Assembly (NCBI GenBank): GCA_043770095.1
Contig: JAYVIR010000013.1
Location: 3,815-67,814 of the forward strand
Direction of reading: 5' to 3'
Length of the DNA stretch: 64,000 nt
DNA from: JBGSUZ01 sp043770095
GTDB lineage: Bacteria > Bacillota > Clostridia > Peptostreptococcales > Acidaminobacteraceae
In this document: one piece after another, positions 1-7,878 of the stretch
Numbering within the stretch: position 1 is the stretch's first letter
Layout of the letters: each line of letters begins with the position of its first letter
Notes under the pieces: generated by a model
The model's input: the letters and a program-made list of their open reading frames with translations, nothing else
Database searches by the model: none
Told to the model about the DNA's origin: nothing
Translations under genes and position numbers: made by a program

Positions 1-603
1 GAAACCGCTCCAGATCCAATGAGCGACGTTGGTGTACCAGGAGCACAACAATTCATACTTGAGAAAATGCCTGCATGGGTTGATAAATATGGTAAAGATA
101 CTGCCTTCTTCTGTACAAACGACGCTCAAACTGAGCCTCTTTTGAAACGCGTTGCTGAACTTGGCGCTATTTTCGTAGAACCAGATCTTCCTTCTCCAAT
201 CATGGGTTACCCAGGTGCTTTCGGCATTGATCTTAAAGCTGAAGCTGGCAACTGGCCTGCAATCCTCAAAAAAGTTGAAGAAACCGTTGTTGCAAAAGGT
301 GGCAGTGGCAGAATGGGCACATGGGCATTCTCTTACGGTTACACTGCAACTGAAGGGTTAGTAGAATTCGGCAAACAAGTGGTTGAAGGCACAATGCAAA
401 AAGACTCACTTGCTGACGTTGTAAAAGCATTCGGAGAATATACACCTGGCGCTGAGTGGAACGGTTCTCTCTACTTAGACCGTGTTAGCGGCGGAGAAAT
501 TAAAAATCACGTAATGGTTTACCAAGATACTTATGTCTTCGGCAAAGGTTACCTTGGCAATAGCAAAGAAGTTGTTCCAGAAAAATATAAGAAAATCAAA
601 TAA
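1..603 (+). CDS. DUF3798-type ABC substrate-binding protein (3' part)
   Basis: C-terminal part of a gene that enters the window already open: the six codons before the first visible ATG (position 19) are in frame without a stop. The sequence reads as the periplasmic-binding-like fold of DUF3798 proteins, which act as extracellular solute receptors for ABC importers. The visible part speaks of a bilobed receptor (segments FCTNDAQTEPLLKRV and MGTWAFSYGYTATEG). The genes that follow encode one ATPase and two permeases, so this is very likely the substrate receptor of that importer. The substrate cannot be told from sequence. The N-terminus, where a lipoprotein signal would sit, lies outside the window. 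Confidence 0.8.
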   Translation, partial: ETAPDPMSDVGVPGAQQFILEKMPAWVDKYGKDTAFFCTNDAQTEPLLKRVAELGAIFVEPDLPSPIMGYPGAFGIDLKAEAGNWPAILKKVEETVVAKGGSGRMGTWAFSYGYTATEGLVEFGKQVVEGTMQKDSLADVVKAFGEYTPGAEWNGSLYLDRVSGGEIKNHVMVYQDTYVFGKGYLGNSKEVVPEKYKKIK

Positions 604-615
604 TTACAAACATTA

Positions 616-657
616 AAACACATTGAGAACGGCCTAAAGGCCGTTCTCAATGTGTTT
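616..657 (+). terminator. 19-bp perfect hairpin after the binding-protein gene
   Basis: Positions 616-634 pair perfectly with 639-657 around a TAAA loop. There is no run of T after it. A strong stem without a U-tract between a receptor gene and its ATPase gene usually works as a partial terminator or 3'-end stabiliser, giving more receptor than transporter. That role is inferred. Confidence 0.75.
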
Positions 658-689
658 GACTTCAATTTATAGATTATGAGGTGAATTTA

Positions 690-2321
690 TTGGCTGACGA
701 AAATGCAATCCTGCGCGTAGAAAATATTGGCAAAGAATATGACGGCAATAGAGTCCTTAAAGACGTTTCTTTTACACTTGAAAAAGGTAAGATACTCGGA
801 CTCTGTGGTGAAAATGGTGCTGGCAAATCAACACTGATGAAAATCCTTTTTGGAATGCCCGTTATTGCAGAGACAGGTGGCTACGAAGGCGCTATTTACT
901 TTGAAGGCAAAAAAATTAACTTTATGGATCCGGTAGATGCCCTTAAAGCCGGTATCGGGATGGTTCATCAAGAGTTTTCTTTAATTCCTGGCTTTACGGT
1001 TGCAGAAAATATTCTCTTAAATATGGAGAAAACAAAAAGTAGCATTATCTCAAAAGTATTCGGCAAACGACTTGAAACCGTGGATATGGCAGAAATTAGA
1101 AAAAGTGCACAACGTGCCATTGATACTCTTGGCGTTAAGCTAGATACTGAAACACTCGTCTCTGAAATGCCTGTTGGCCACAAGCAATTTATTGAAATTG
1201 CCAGAGAAATAGACCGTGAGCAAGTAAAATTAATTGTTCTAGACGAACCAACAGCTGTATTAACCGAAACAGAAGCAGAAATATTACTTAAATCTTTGAA
1301 AAAATTGGCCTCATTAGGTGTTTCTATTATTTTTATTTCCCACAGACTCCATGAAATTACAGCTATTTGCGACACGATTGTCGTCCTTAGAGATGGCATT
1401 GTAGTTGTGGAAAAACCAGTTGAAGGTATTAGCGTCAGACAAATTGCTGAGTGGATGGTGGGCCGTGATGTTCAAGAAGAAACCAGTGCCGATCACTTAT
1501 CACGTTCAGTAACACAAGATCAAAATGAAATTATCTTTGAAGTTAAAAATATGTGGGTTGACATGCCAGGAGAAACCATTCGTGATGTTTCTCTCAAAGT
1601 ACGCCGCGGTGAAATTTTGGGCATAGGCGGTCTTGCAGGTCAAGGTAAACTTGGTATTCCCAACGGTATTATGGGCTTGTTCCCGTCTGGAGGACAACTC
1701 TTTTTTGAAAACAAACCACTGCCGCTTAACAATACCCTTGAAGCGCTCACGAGAGGCATCTCATTTGTTTCAGAAGACCGCAGGGGCGTAGGACTTCTTC
1801 TAGACGAACCGATTGAATGGAACATTGCTTTCAATGCGATGCAAGTCCAAGAAAAATTTCTTAAGTCCTATTTTGGCGGTTTGCTCAAAGTTCGTGATGA
1901 AAAATCGATGAAATCCTGTGCAGATGAGTACATCAAATCACTTGAAATTAGATGCGTCGATTCTAAGCAATTGGTTAGAAATCTTTCAGGTGGCAATCAG
2001 CAAAAAATTTGTTTGGCTAAAGCTTTTGCGACTGAGCCGAGTCTTCTATTTGTTTCTGAACCAACTAGGGGCATCGATGTTGGCGCCAAGCAATTGGTTC
2101 TGGATGCGCTCAGAAAATACAATAAAGAAAACAACACGACCATCGTCATCATTTCTTCTGAACTCGAAGAATTAAGGTCAATCAGCGATCGAATTGCCAT
2201 TGTCTGTGAAGGTAAAATCTATGGCATCGTGGCGCCAAATACAGAAATTGCAGAATTTGGTCTCTTGATGGCTGGCGAATATATCATAAATGAAGAAGGT
2301 GAAAAGCAATGGTTGCGGTAA
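690..2321 (+). CDS. Sugar/nucleoside-type ABC transporter ATP-binding protein (double domain, RbsA-like)
   Basis: Energises import through the two permeases downstream. It has two tandem ABC domains. The first has Walker A GENGAGKST near residue 40 and Walker B LIVLDEPTA. The second has a degenerate Walker A (GLAGQGKLGI), signature LSGGNQQK and Walker B LLFVSEPTRGID, the usual asymmetry of RbsA/MglA/YufO ATPases. I take TTG at 690 as start: GAGGTGA lies about 6 bases before it, whereas the in-frame GTG at 681 is itself part of that ribosome binding site. The 3' end overlaps the next gene by 13 bases, so the operon is translationally coupled. The partner architecture (one double ATPase, two permeases) matches nucleoside or BMP-type importers, but the DUF3798 receptor is different. 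Confidence 0.88.
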   Translation: MADENAILRVENIGKEYDGNRVLKDVSFTLEKGKILGLCGENGAGKSTLMKILFGMPVIAETGGYEGAIYFEGKKINFMDPVDALKAGIGMVHQEFSLIPGFTVAENILLNMEKTKSSIISKVFGKRLETVDMAEIRKSAQRAIDTLGVKLDTETLVSEMPVGHKQFIEIAREIDREQVKLIVLDEPTAVLTETEAEILLKSLKKLASLGVSIIFISHRLHEITAICDTIVVLRDGIVVVEKPVEGISVRQIAEWMVGRDVQEETSADHLSRSVTQDQNEIIFEVKNMWVDMPGETIRDVSLKVRRGEILGIGGLAGQGKLGIPNGIMGLFPSGGQLFFENKPLPLNNTLEALTRGISFVSEDRRGVGLLLDEPIEWNIAFNAMQVQEKFLKSYFGGLLKVRDEKSMKSCADEYIKSLEIRCVDSKQLVRNLSGGNQQKICLAKAFATEPSLLFVSEPTRGIDVGAKQLVLDALRKYNKENNTTIVIISSELEELRSISDRIAIVCEGKIYGIVAPNTEIAEFGLLMAGEYIINEEGEKQWLR

Positions 2322-3343
2322 ATGGATTCATCAAAGATTTTGGATGGCCACGGATTATCATTGGCCTCTTCCTTTTAGCATTATTTATAGCAGCACCTTT
2401 TTTCGGCGTTAGATTAGACACTTCTCTCAATGATGTTATTGTTCGTTTTGGCATGAGCGCTATTATGGTACTCTCGATGGTGCCTATGATCCAGTCTGGT
2501 TGCGGCCTTAACTTCGGTGTTCCCGTTGGTCTTGTCGCAGGCATGATGGGCGCAGTTGTCAGTCTTGAATTTAATTTGACTGGCATGCCAGGTGTTGCAC
2601 TCGCCATTGTGATTGGCTTAATCGTTGCTGCAGTCTTTGGCTTCTTCTATGGCGTCCTTCTTAATCATGTTAAAGGCGACGAAATGATCATTGCAACTTA
2701 TGTTGGTTTTTCATTCGTTTTCTTCATGAATATGATGTGGCTCATTCTTCCTTTTAAAAATCCTGCAAGCGTACAAGGATTTAAAGGTGAAGGGCTTCGT
2801 GTCACTATTAGCGTTGAAGAATACTGGTACCACCAAATTAGCGATATTTTTAAAATTACCTTTTCAAAATACCTCACAGTTCCTACTGGCATGCTCATCG
2901 CTTTTGCTATAATGGCTTTCCTTGTTTGGCTTTTCTTTAAGACCAAAACAGGAACCGCAGTAACAGCAGTTGGATCTAACCCGGATTTCGCAAGAGCTTC
3001 AGGCATTAGCATCGATAAAATGAGAATCATTTCAGTTATGCTCTCTACCATGATTGCTGCAGTAGGCATGGTCGTTTATCAACAAAGTTTTGGCTTTATT
3101 CAAATGTACAATTCGCCTCTGGCCTTTGTATTCCCATCTGTAGCGGCAATTTTGCTTGGTGGCGCTTCGGTTAATAAAGCCTCTATTTCAAACGTAATCA
3201 TTGGTACTCTGCTATTCCAGGGAATTTTAACAATGACACCTTCAGTTATTAACAGCGCTATATCAATTGACGTGTCAGAAATTATTCGTATCATCGTTAC
3301 AAATGGTCTGATCGTCTATGCGTTAACACGGAAAGCGAGGTAG
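2309..3343 (+). CDS. ABC transporter permease (BPD_transp_2 family)
   Basis: Integral membrane subunit of the importer, 344 residues with about 8-10 hydrophobic helices. It carries the family's glycine/alanine-rich helices and the cytoplasmic coupling loop near residues 215-235 (TAVGSNPDFARASGI), the typical 'A-x-G-x-N-x-x-A-A-x-x-x-G-I' element of RbsC/YufP-type permeases. A late segment (AAILLGGASVNKASI) is also characteristic. It starts inside the end of the ATPase gene and is followed after 3 bases by a second permease, so the two probably form a heterodimeric channel. Confidence 0.88.
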   Translation: MVAVNGFIKDFGWPRIIIGLFLLALFIAAPFFGVRLDTSLNDVIVRFGMSAIMVLSMVPMIQSGCGLNFGVPVGLVAGMMGAVVSLEFNLTGMPGVALAIVIGLIVAAVFGFFYGVLLNHVKGDEMIIATYVGFSFVFFMNMMWLILPFKNPASVQGFKGEGLRVTISVEEYWYHQISDIFKITFSKYLTVPTGMLIAFAIMAFLVWLFFKTKTGTAVTAVGSNPDFARASGISIDKMRIISVMLSTMIAAVGMVVYQQSFGFIQMYNSPLAFVFPSVAAILLGGASVNKASISNVIIGTLLFQGILTMTPSVINSAISIDVSEIIRIIVTNGLIVYALTRKAR

Positions 3344-3346
3344 CTT

Positions 3347-4462
3347 ATGAATATTGATAAAAGAAAAATGAGCCGCCTACTTACAGGCAGCGTCGTTCCT
3401 CTCATGTTTCTGATCATCAGCATCATTGCCATTCCGCTTTCTCATTACACGGGTGGCTATTTACTCGACCAAGTTGTTACCAGACTGGTTAGAAACTCCT
3501 TCTTAGTTTTAGCGCTACTCCTGCCTGTTATGGCCGGGATGGGTATAAACTTCGGAATGGTTCTTGGTGCAATGGCGGGTCAAATTGGTCTGATCTTTAT
3601 TACAGACTGGGGCGTCAAAGGCGCACCAGGACTTCTCTTAGCAGCAATCATCGCCACTCCGATTGCTATGGTACTTGGCTATTTTGGCGGTATCGTTCTC
3701 AACCGTGCAAAGGGTCGAGAGATGATTACGTCCATGATGCTCGGACTCTTTATTGCAGGGATCTATCAGTTCTTCCTTCTCTATCTTTGCGGTTCAATTG
3801 TGCCATTTAAAAATGCCGGCATTCTGCTCTCTAGAGGATATGGTGTTAGAAATGCAATCAATCTAGATGTTGCCAAAGGCTTTGACAACATCCTTCTTCT
3901 AAAATTAGGCACCGTGAGTCTCCCACTCGCAACATTTGCCATTATCGGTCTCATATGCGTCTTCACGCTTTGGTTTAAGAAAACCAAATTGGGTCAGGAC
4001 ATGAGAGCAGTTGGTCAAGAAATGCACGTTTCAAGCACAGCCGGTATCGACGTTGAGAAAACAAGAATTCAATCTATCGTTATTTCAACGGTTCTTGCTT
4101 GTTACGGTCAAATCATCTACCTTCAAAACATCGGCACCTTAAACACTTACAACGGTGCAGACCAAGCAGCACTCTTTGCTGCTGCGGCACTTCTTGTCGG
4201 TGGCGCAACCGTAAGTAAGGCAACCATACCGAATGCGATTATCGGTACAGCCCTCTTCCACTTAATGTTCATCGTTATGCCTATTGCAGGTAAAACCATC
4301 ACTGGTTCTGCGATGCTGGGTGAATACTTCCGTATGTTCATCTCTTATGGCGTTGTTACTTTAGCCCTTGTTCTCCACTCATGGAAGCGGCAAAAGGATA
4401 AAGACAATGATCGAATGAGCCTGCGTGGCGTAACAGAGGTCGCCCCCATAAAGTCAATTTGA
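3347..4462 (+). CDS. ABC transporter permease (BPD_transp_2 family), second subunit
   Basis: 371 residues, about nine membrane helices, same family as the preceding permease. The coupling loop reads RAVGQEMHVSSTAGI near residues 220-235 and the conserved late motif reads LLVGGATVSKATI. Paired permeases with a single RbsA-like ATPase are the YufOPQ/NupOPQ layout. It begins 3 bases after the previous stop. The final 25 residues are charged and probably cytoplasmic. Last gene of the operon: an intrinsic terminator follows at 4521-4572. Confidence 0.88.
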   Translation: MNIDKRKMSRLLTGSVVPLMFLIISIIAIPLSHYTGGYLLDQVVTRLVRNSFLVLALLLPVMAGMGINFGMVLGAMAGQIGLIFITDWGVKGAPGLLLAAIIATPIAMVLGYFGGIVLNRAKGREMITSMMLGLFIAGIYQFFLLYLCGSIVPFKNAGILLSRGYGVRNAINLDVAKGFDNILLLKLGTVSLPLATFAIIGLICVFTLWFKKTKLGQDMRAVGQEMHVSSTAGIDVEKTRIQSIVISTVLACYGQIIYLQNIGTLNTYNGADQAALFAAAALLVGGATVSKATIPNAIIGTALFHLMFIVMPIAGKTITGSAMLGEYFRMFISYGVVTLALVLHSWKRQKDKDNDRMSLRGVTEVAPIKSI

Positions 4463-4520
4463 CGTAGGTTTAGAAATTAAGCCAACTGACGTCAATTAAA
4501 TTAAACAAATCAAACAAATT

Positions 4521-4572
4521 AAAAGCCGTTAAATGTGACTGGGCAAATGCCTACGTCCATTTAACGGCTTTT
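4521..4572 (+). terminator. Intrinsic terminator of the ABC importer operon
   Basis: A 15-bp perfect stem (4521-4535 with 4558-4572) encloses a 22-base loop containing a smaller GGC/GCC hairpin. The right arm ends in TTTT and the left arm starts with AAAA, so it could also serve the converging DUF4003 gene on the minus strand. Confidence 0.8.
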
Positions 4573-4635
4573 ATCTTTACATCTAATTTATATATGTAGA
4601 CATTTAATATAAAAAACGGTTCGCTACGCCCAGTA

Positions 4636-5631
4636 CTACGAACTCGCACTCGCTGAAGCGGCTGCACTTGAAGCCGCAATAGCTGCTATCATTGCAGTTT
4701 GCTGAGCTATCAAAATAGCAGTAATGCTGTTGGCAAGGGTTGCTTCGAGCAATCCTCCGCCCATTTGATCTGCGTAATAATCAGAAACAATTGTAGCAGA
4801 TAAGATGGCTCTCATACTGCTCTCAATGCCCCAAAAACCATAGCCTTCCCGTTTGTATAAATAGTCATAAACCTCAATCACTTCAGCTGCAATTTGTTCT
4901 GGCTGATCAGTGACCAATGCCAAAACGCCAAGACTTGCAAGTCCTTGATATCTTAGTTTGCTGGGACTTGCCTTTAAAATCTTTTGAATTTTAATCGCAT
5001 TCTCACATTTCACCTCTGCCGTTTCTTCTCCAAGTGACAAGACGTGTGTCAAGTTTTGAAGTTCATTGCCTTTGTAGAGACCCGCCTGATTAAGCAGTTG
5101 GTAACAAGCTTCCATGTCTTGAGAGGTATGATCAACATCTAATTCAGAACTCGCAAGAACCGCCGCTAACATGTAATCATCCTGAGAGGTCAACCAGAAA
5201 TGATTGTTTTTCATTTTCTTATATATTTGTTCCATACGCACATAAACGTCTTCATATCGAGATTCCTCGGCATTTTTTGCAATCACATATGCCGCTAAAG
5301 GCAAATAAGTGCCTCTGTTAAATCCTTGTTTCTTTAAATCTTCATAAACCTTCATGCTTTTTTGAAAAAGACCCTGATAATCCGATTCCCCTTGCAACAG
5401 CATTGCAAAAATCATTTCATTGCTGCCTCTAAAAAATGATGTCCAAGCAGTTTGTTCTTTGATAAAATGTTTGATCTCTTTTGCACGATCAATATCCACT
5501 CTAGATTCTCTTGTTGCAGTAATCAATGCACCAAAATGTTTAATCAAATTGGAGTCCCAAGCAAATGCGCCTTTTAATTCTTGAAAATTTTCTGCCATTA
5601 AATCCACTTTGCTTTTCATTTCTACATTCAT
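4636..5631 (-). CDS. DUF4003 family protein
   Basis: 331-residue soluble, mostly helical protein matching DUF4003, a Firmicutes family of unknown function. The core (residues 1-290) has the family look, with segments such as FFRGSNEMIFAMLL and FWLTSQDDYMLAAVLA. The last about 45 residues are unusual: a hydrophobic Ala/Ile stretch and then an almost pure Ala/Ser tail. Start is ATG 5631, with AAGAGGGC upstream. It has its own upstream gap (86 bases) after hgcB and may be a separate unit or be read through from hgcB. No function is assigned. Confidence 0.8.
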   Translation of the reverse strand: MNVEMKSKVDLMAENFQELKGAFAWDSNLIKHFGALITATRESRVDIDRAKEIKHFIKEQTAWTSFFRGSNEMIFAMLLQGESDYQGLFQKSMKVYEDLKKQGFNRGTYLPLAAYVIAKNAEESRYEDVYVRMEQIYKKMKNNHFWLTSQDDYMLAAVLASSELDVDHTSQDMEACYQLLNQAGLYKGNELQNLTHVLSLGEETAEVKCENAIKIQKILKASPSKLRYQGLASLGVLALVTDQPEQIAAEVIEVYDYLYKREGYGFWGIESSMRAILSATIVSDYYADQMGGGLLEATLANSITAILIAQQTAMIAAIAASSAAASASASS

Positions 5632-5716
5632 GATAGCCCTCTTTTCATATTTAGGAAATATCCTTATTGTTAATGTAAGCTTATCGAATGAATCTTAAAA
5701 TAATCATAAGAACTTA

Positions 5717-5962
5717 TTAACAATTGCAATTTCCACCATTAAAAATAGCTTGGGCACACCCGACTCCTGCTCTCACATCTATTGCACCCATTGGACAATT
5801 GCTCATGCAGGCGCCGCATTCAATGCAGCTTTCTTTTTTTATTATTTTTGCCTTTTTATCTTCGATTTCAAAGACTCTATGCGGACAAACAATTTTGCAA
5901 AGGCCACAGCCCACACACTTTGAACTGTCTAAGCTGAGTGTCACTAAATGAGAAATATACAT
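5717..5962 (-). CDS. hgcB: HgcB-like dicluster ferredoxin (mercury methylation)
   Basis: 81-residue ferredoxin proposed to reduce the corrinoid cofactor of HgcA during methylmercury formation. Two CxxCxxCxxxCP motifs bind two [4Fe-4S] clusters: C16/C19/C22/C26 and C46/C49/C52/C56. HgcB-specific marks are the CPHxVF segment after the first motif, the cysteine in GVGCA (C69), and a C-terminal cysteine pair, here C79 and C81 (GGNCNC) rather than adjacent. Start is ATG 5962 with AAAGGAG 7 bases upstream; an in-frame TTG two codons earlier lies within that spacer. It lies 61 bases after msrA and two genes after hgcA on the same strand. HgcB-like ferredoxins also occur without HgcA, so the nearby hgcA is what makes the call firm. 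Confidence 0.85.
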   Translation of the reverse strand: MYISHLVTLSLDSSKCVGCGLCKIVCPHRVFEIEDKKAKIIKKESCIECGACMSNCPMGAIDVRAGVGCAQAIFNGGNCNC

Positions 5963-6023
5963 GGCCAATCTCCTTTTTAAATCAAGCTGAATCTTTAACT
6001 TAACTTATATAAACGATGCAATA

Positions 6024-6596
6024 CTAGCTTTCAAAAATAGCCCAGTATTCTTCACCCCAGTATTTTTTGATGAACTCGTCTCTGCCGGAAATTTTGCGAT
6101 CTTCTTTATAAATGACAGGTTCTTTTTCATGAAAATCTTGATGGTATTCCTCTGCATCATAAAAAATTGCCGCAGGCATAACTTCTGTAACCACTGGCTG
6201 CGGGAATCTTCCACTATCGCTTAGTGCACGCTTAGACGCTTCTGCTTCTAGCTGCTGCTCAGGCGTTGTGTAAAAAATACCACTTCGATAAGAAGGGCCT
6301 CTGTCATGAAATTGGCCGCCATCATCCATCGGATCTATTTGCATCCAAAAGGCTTTTAGTAACGTTTCGTAAGCAATCAGTTCAGAATCATAGGTAATTT
6401 GAATCGCCTCAAAGTGTCCAGATTCTTGCGTTTTTACTTGCTCATAAATAGGATTCTCAATGTGACCGCCTGTGTAACCCGACTTCACTTCCAAAATGCC
6501 TTCTAATACGTGAAAAGGCGATACCATGCACCAAAAACAACCACCGGCAAATATTGCAATTTTATTTTTCGCTTCATTTGTTCTAACTTCTGACAT
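6024..6596 (-). CDS. msrA: Peptide-methionine (S)-S-oxide reductase MsrA
   Basis: Reduces S-methionine sulfoxide in proteins in the cytoplasm. The active site is GGCFWC (catalytic C20 with a second Cys at 23), followed by the family motifs SGYTGGHIENPIYEQV, SGHFEAIQITYD and the YRSGIFYTT segment, then EEYHQDF. The full-length domain fills the protein and no signal peptide is present. ATG 6596 has GGGAGGT 8 bases upstream. It sits between hgcA (45-base gap) and hgcB (61-base gap) with no visible terminator on either side, so all three are probably one transcript. Many clostridial MsrA proteins use selenocysteine at the catalytic position; here the codon is TGT. Confidence 0.93.
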   Translation of the reverse strand: MSEVRTNEAKNKIAIFAGGCFWCMVSPFHVLEGILEVKSGYTGGHIENPIYEQVKTQESGHFEAIQITYDSELIAYETLLKAFWMQIDPMDDGGQFHDRGPSYRSGIFYTTPEQQLEAEASKRALSDSGRFPQPVVTEVMPAAIFYDAEEYHQDFHEKEPVIYKEDRKISGRDEFIKKYWGEEYWAIFES

Positions 6597-6641
6597 ACTT
6601 TTTACCTCCCAATAAACTGAACATAAGGTTTCATTGACACA

Positions 6642-7754
6642 CTATAAAAAGAAACTCAAAACCATCAAACCAACCGACGCTGCGCCGCCAACCATCATCA
6701 TTTTTTTATAATGACCCACTTCATAACCCACACCCGATAGACAGGTAAAGGTGGTTGAACCCGTGAAATTCAGCGCCAAATAGCCCACATAAAGCAAATA
6801 CGCCATCGACCACGAAAGCCACTGCAATAAATTACTGCCAAGAGCAAACCACTCAGAATTGGCAAAAACAATTATGACCATCGGAAGTCCCAAAATCATG
6901 CCTTTTGTTGAAAACGGCTTCGTCGGAAGCAGTGGCAACGTAAGAGGAAATAAAACCGCACCCGTGAACATCATGAGTAGCCATGGCATGGTTTGAAGCA
7001 TTGGCTGTGCAAACTCTAATACAAAGCCAAAATTAATATAATTCCAAAAAATCATGAACAGATAGATTGGCAGTAAATATCGAAGACTCATCATAAACTC
7101 GACAGGCGTCAGCACCAGGCGTTCTTTCCAAGGAAACATCACCGTTCGACTGGCTTCGCTTGCCACATGATTATTGTTAATAAATTCGTCTAAATCTACT
7201 GCCCGAACAGGTCCGTATTCAACTTTTAAACCCGTCAGTTTTTGAACAATGCTTGGTGTCATCCTAGAAGCACCCAGCTGAGGCAAAATAACACTTTTAA
7301 CCTTTAACAATTCTTTAATGCACCACTTTGTTAGCTGAAACACTAATTCTTCAGTGCCAAAAGTCCCTTTACCTGCCGCACACCATACATTGACACCCTT
7401 GGTGTCAAGTATTAAGAGCCAATAACCCGTCCCCTTTAGAGACGTTCTGAGTGCGTCTAACGTCAGTTTGTAATTACAAGAAACAATCACTGGCAAATCG
7501 TCCCTCTGTTCACCAATTAAGTAAAGCCCAGGTGGAAAATGATAGTCCACACGATGGATGCCAAACCGCACCATTAGACTTCCTAAATAATCTTTCAGGT
7601 TCATTTTTCTGCTTATAATTGGAATTTTAAAACTTCCTAATGCCACATAACCCTCAATCAGATGTTCAATCCGCTTTAAATCGTATGTGGTTTCAGGTCG
7701 TTGCATAATCTCGCTTAACTGAATATCTGGCTTACAGCCAGAATAAGTTTCCAC
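6642..7754 (-). CDS. hgcA: HgcA, corrinoid protein of mercury methylation
   Basis: Membrane-anchored corrinoid protein that transfers a methyl group to Hg(II), giving methylmercury. The signature cap-helix motif NVWCAAGK is at residues 122-129 of the GTG-started form. Cys125 is the predicted lower-face ligand of cobalt. It is preceded by LILDTKG and followed by GTFGTEEL, as in known HgcA. The soluble corrinoid domain (about 50-205) is followed by about five membrane helices (about 222-370) containing the family motif LNFTGSTTFTCLSGV. GTG 7754 has no good ribosome binding site. A strong site and ATG lie in the same frame at 7796 with one UGA between, so the natural protein may be 14 residues longer (see separate entry). 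msrA and hgcB follow; a divergent MFS gene lies upstream. Confidence 0.9.
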   Translation of the reverse strand: METYSGCKPDIQLSEIMQRPETTYDLKRIEHLIEGYVALGSFKIPIISRKMNLKDYLGSLMVRFGIHRVDYHFPPGLYLIGEQRDDLPVIVSCNYKLTLDALRTSLKGTGYWLLILDTKGVNVWCAAGKGTFGTEELVFQLTKWCIKELLKVKSVILPQLGASRMTPSIVQKLTGLKVEYGPVRAVDLDEFINNNHVASEASRTVMFPWKERLVLTPVEFMMSLRYLLPIYLFMIFWNYINFGFVLEFAQPMLQTMPWLLMMFTGAVLFPLTLPLLPTKPFSTKGMILGLPMVIIVFANSEWFALGSNLLQWLSWSMAYLLYVGYLALNFTGSTTFTCLSGVGYEVGHYKKMMMVGGAASVGLMVLSFFL

Positions 7755-7796
7755 AACTCAACACTCTTTTGAGTTGATTTTAAAACCAAATTCCAT
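7726..7796 (-). other. In-frame 5' extension of hgcA with a UGA codon and a downstream hairpin (candidate selenocysteine site)
   Basis: On the minus strand AAGGAGGG precedes ATG 7796 by 6 bases. Translation gives MEFGFKINSKEC, then TGA at 7760-7758, then Val and the GTG at 7754, all in the hgcA frame. Starting 15 bases after the UGA, TCTGGC (7742-7737) pairs with GCCAGA (7731-7726) around a 5-base loop TGTAA with G in second position. The spacing (21 bases from UGA to loop) fits the general bacterial SECIS pattern. Alternatives are a 12-residue leader peptide with reinitiation at the GTG, a nonsense mutation, or a sequencing error. No selenocysteine machinery is in the window to decide this. 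Confidence 0.45.
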
Positions 7797-7827
7797 GACA
7801 ATCCCTCCTTGCTCCTTCTCGAAAACT

Positions 7828-7856
7828 ATTGTAAACTATTTAGGGACGCTAAATAA
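7828..7856 (-). promoter_or_regulatory. Putative hgcA promoter with overlapping operator palindrome
   Basis: On the minus strand TACAAT (7833-7828) is a good -10 box about 32 bases upstream of ATG 7796. The -35 position (7856-7851, TTATTT) is weak. A perfect inverted repeat TATTTAG-N5-CTAAATA (7837-7855) fills the spacer and -35 region. Its position in an 82-base divergent gap suggests repressor or activator binding that controls hgcA and perhaps the MFS gene. The binding protein is unknown. Confidence 0.45.
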
Positions 7857-7878
7857 TTATGAAAGCATAGGTAACCTT

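Noticed and set aside
968..1399. Open frame on the minus strand inside the ABC ATPase gene
   Set aside because: It is the shadow of a well-conserved coding region, with no own ribosome binding site or recognisable family.
6520..6550. Selenocysteine in the cytoplasmic MsrA
   Set aside because: Clostridial MsrA often has UGA at the catalytic position; here the codon is TGT.
7774..7878. 35-residue N-terminal extension of the MFS gene from TTG 7774
   Set aside because: No ribosome binding site, not transporter-like, and it would run through the hgcA operator region.
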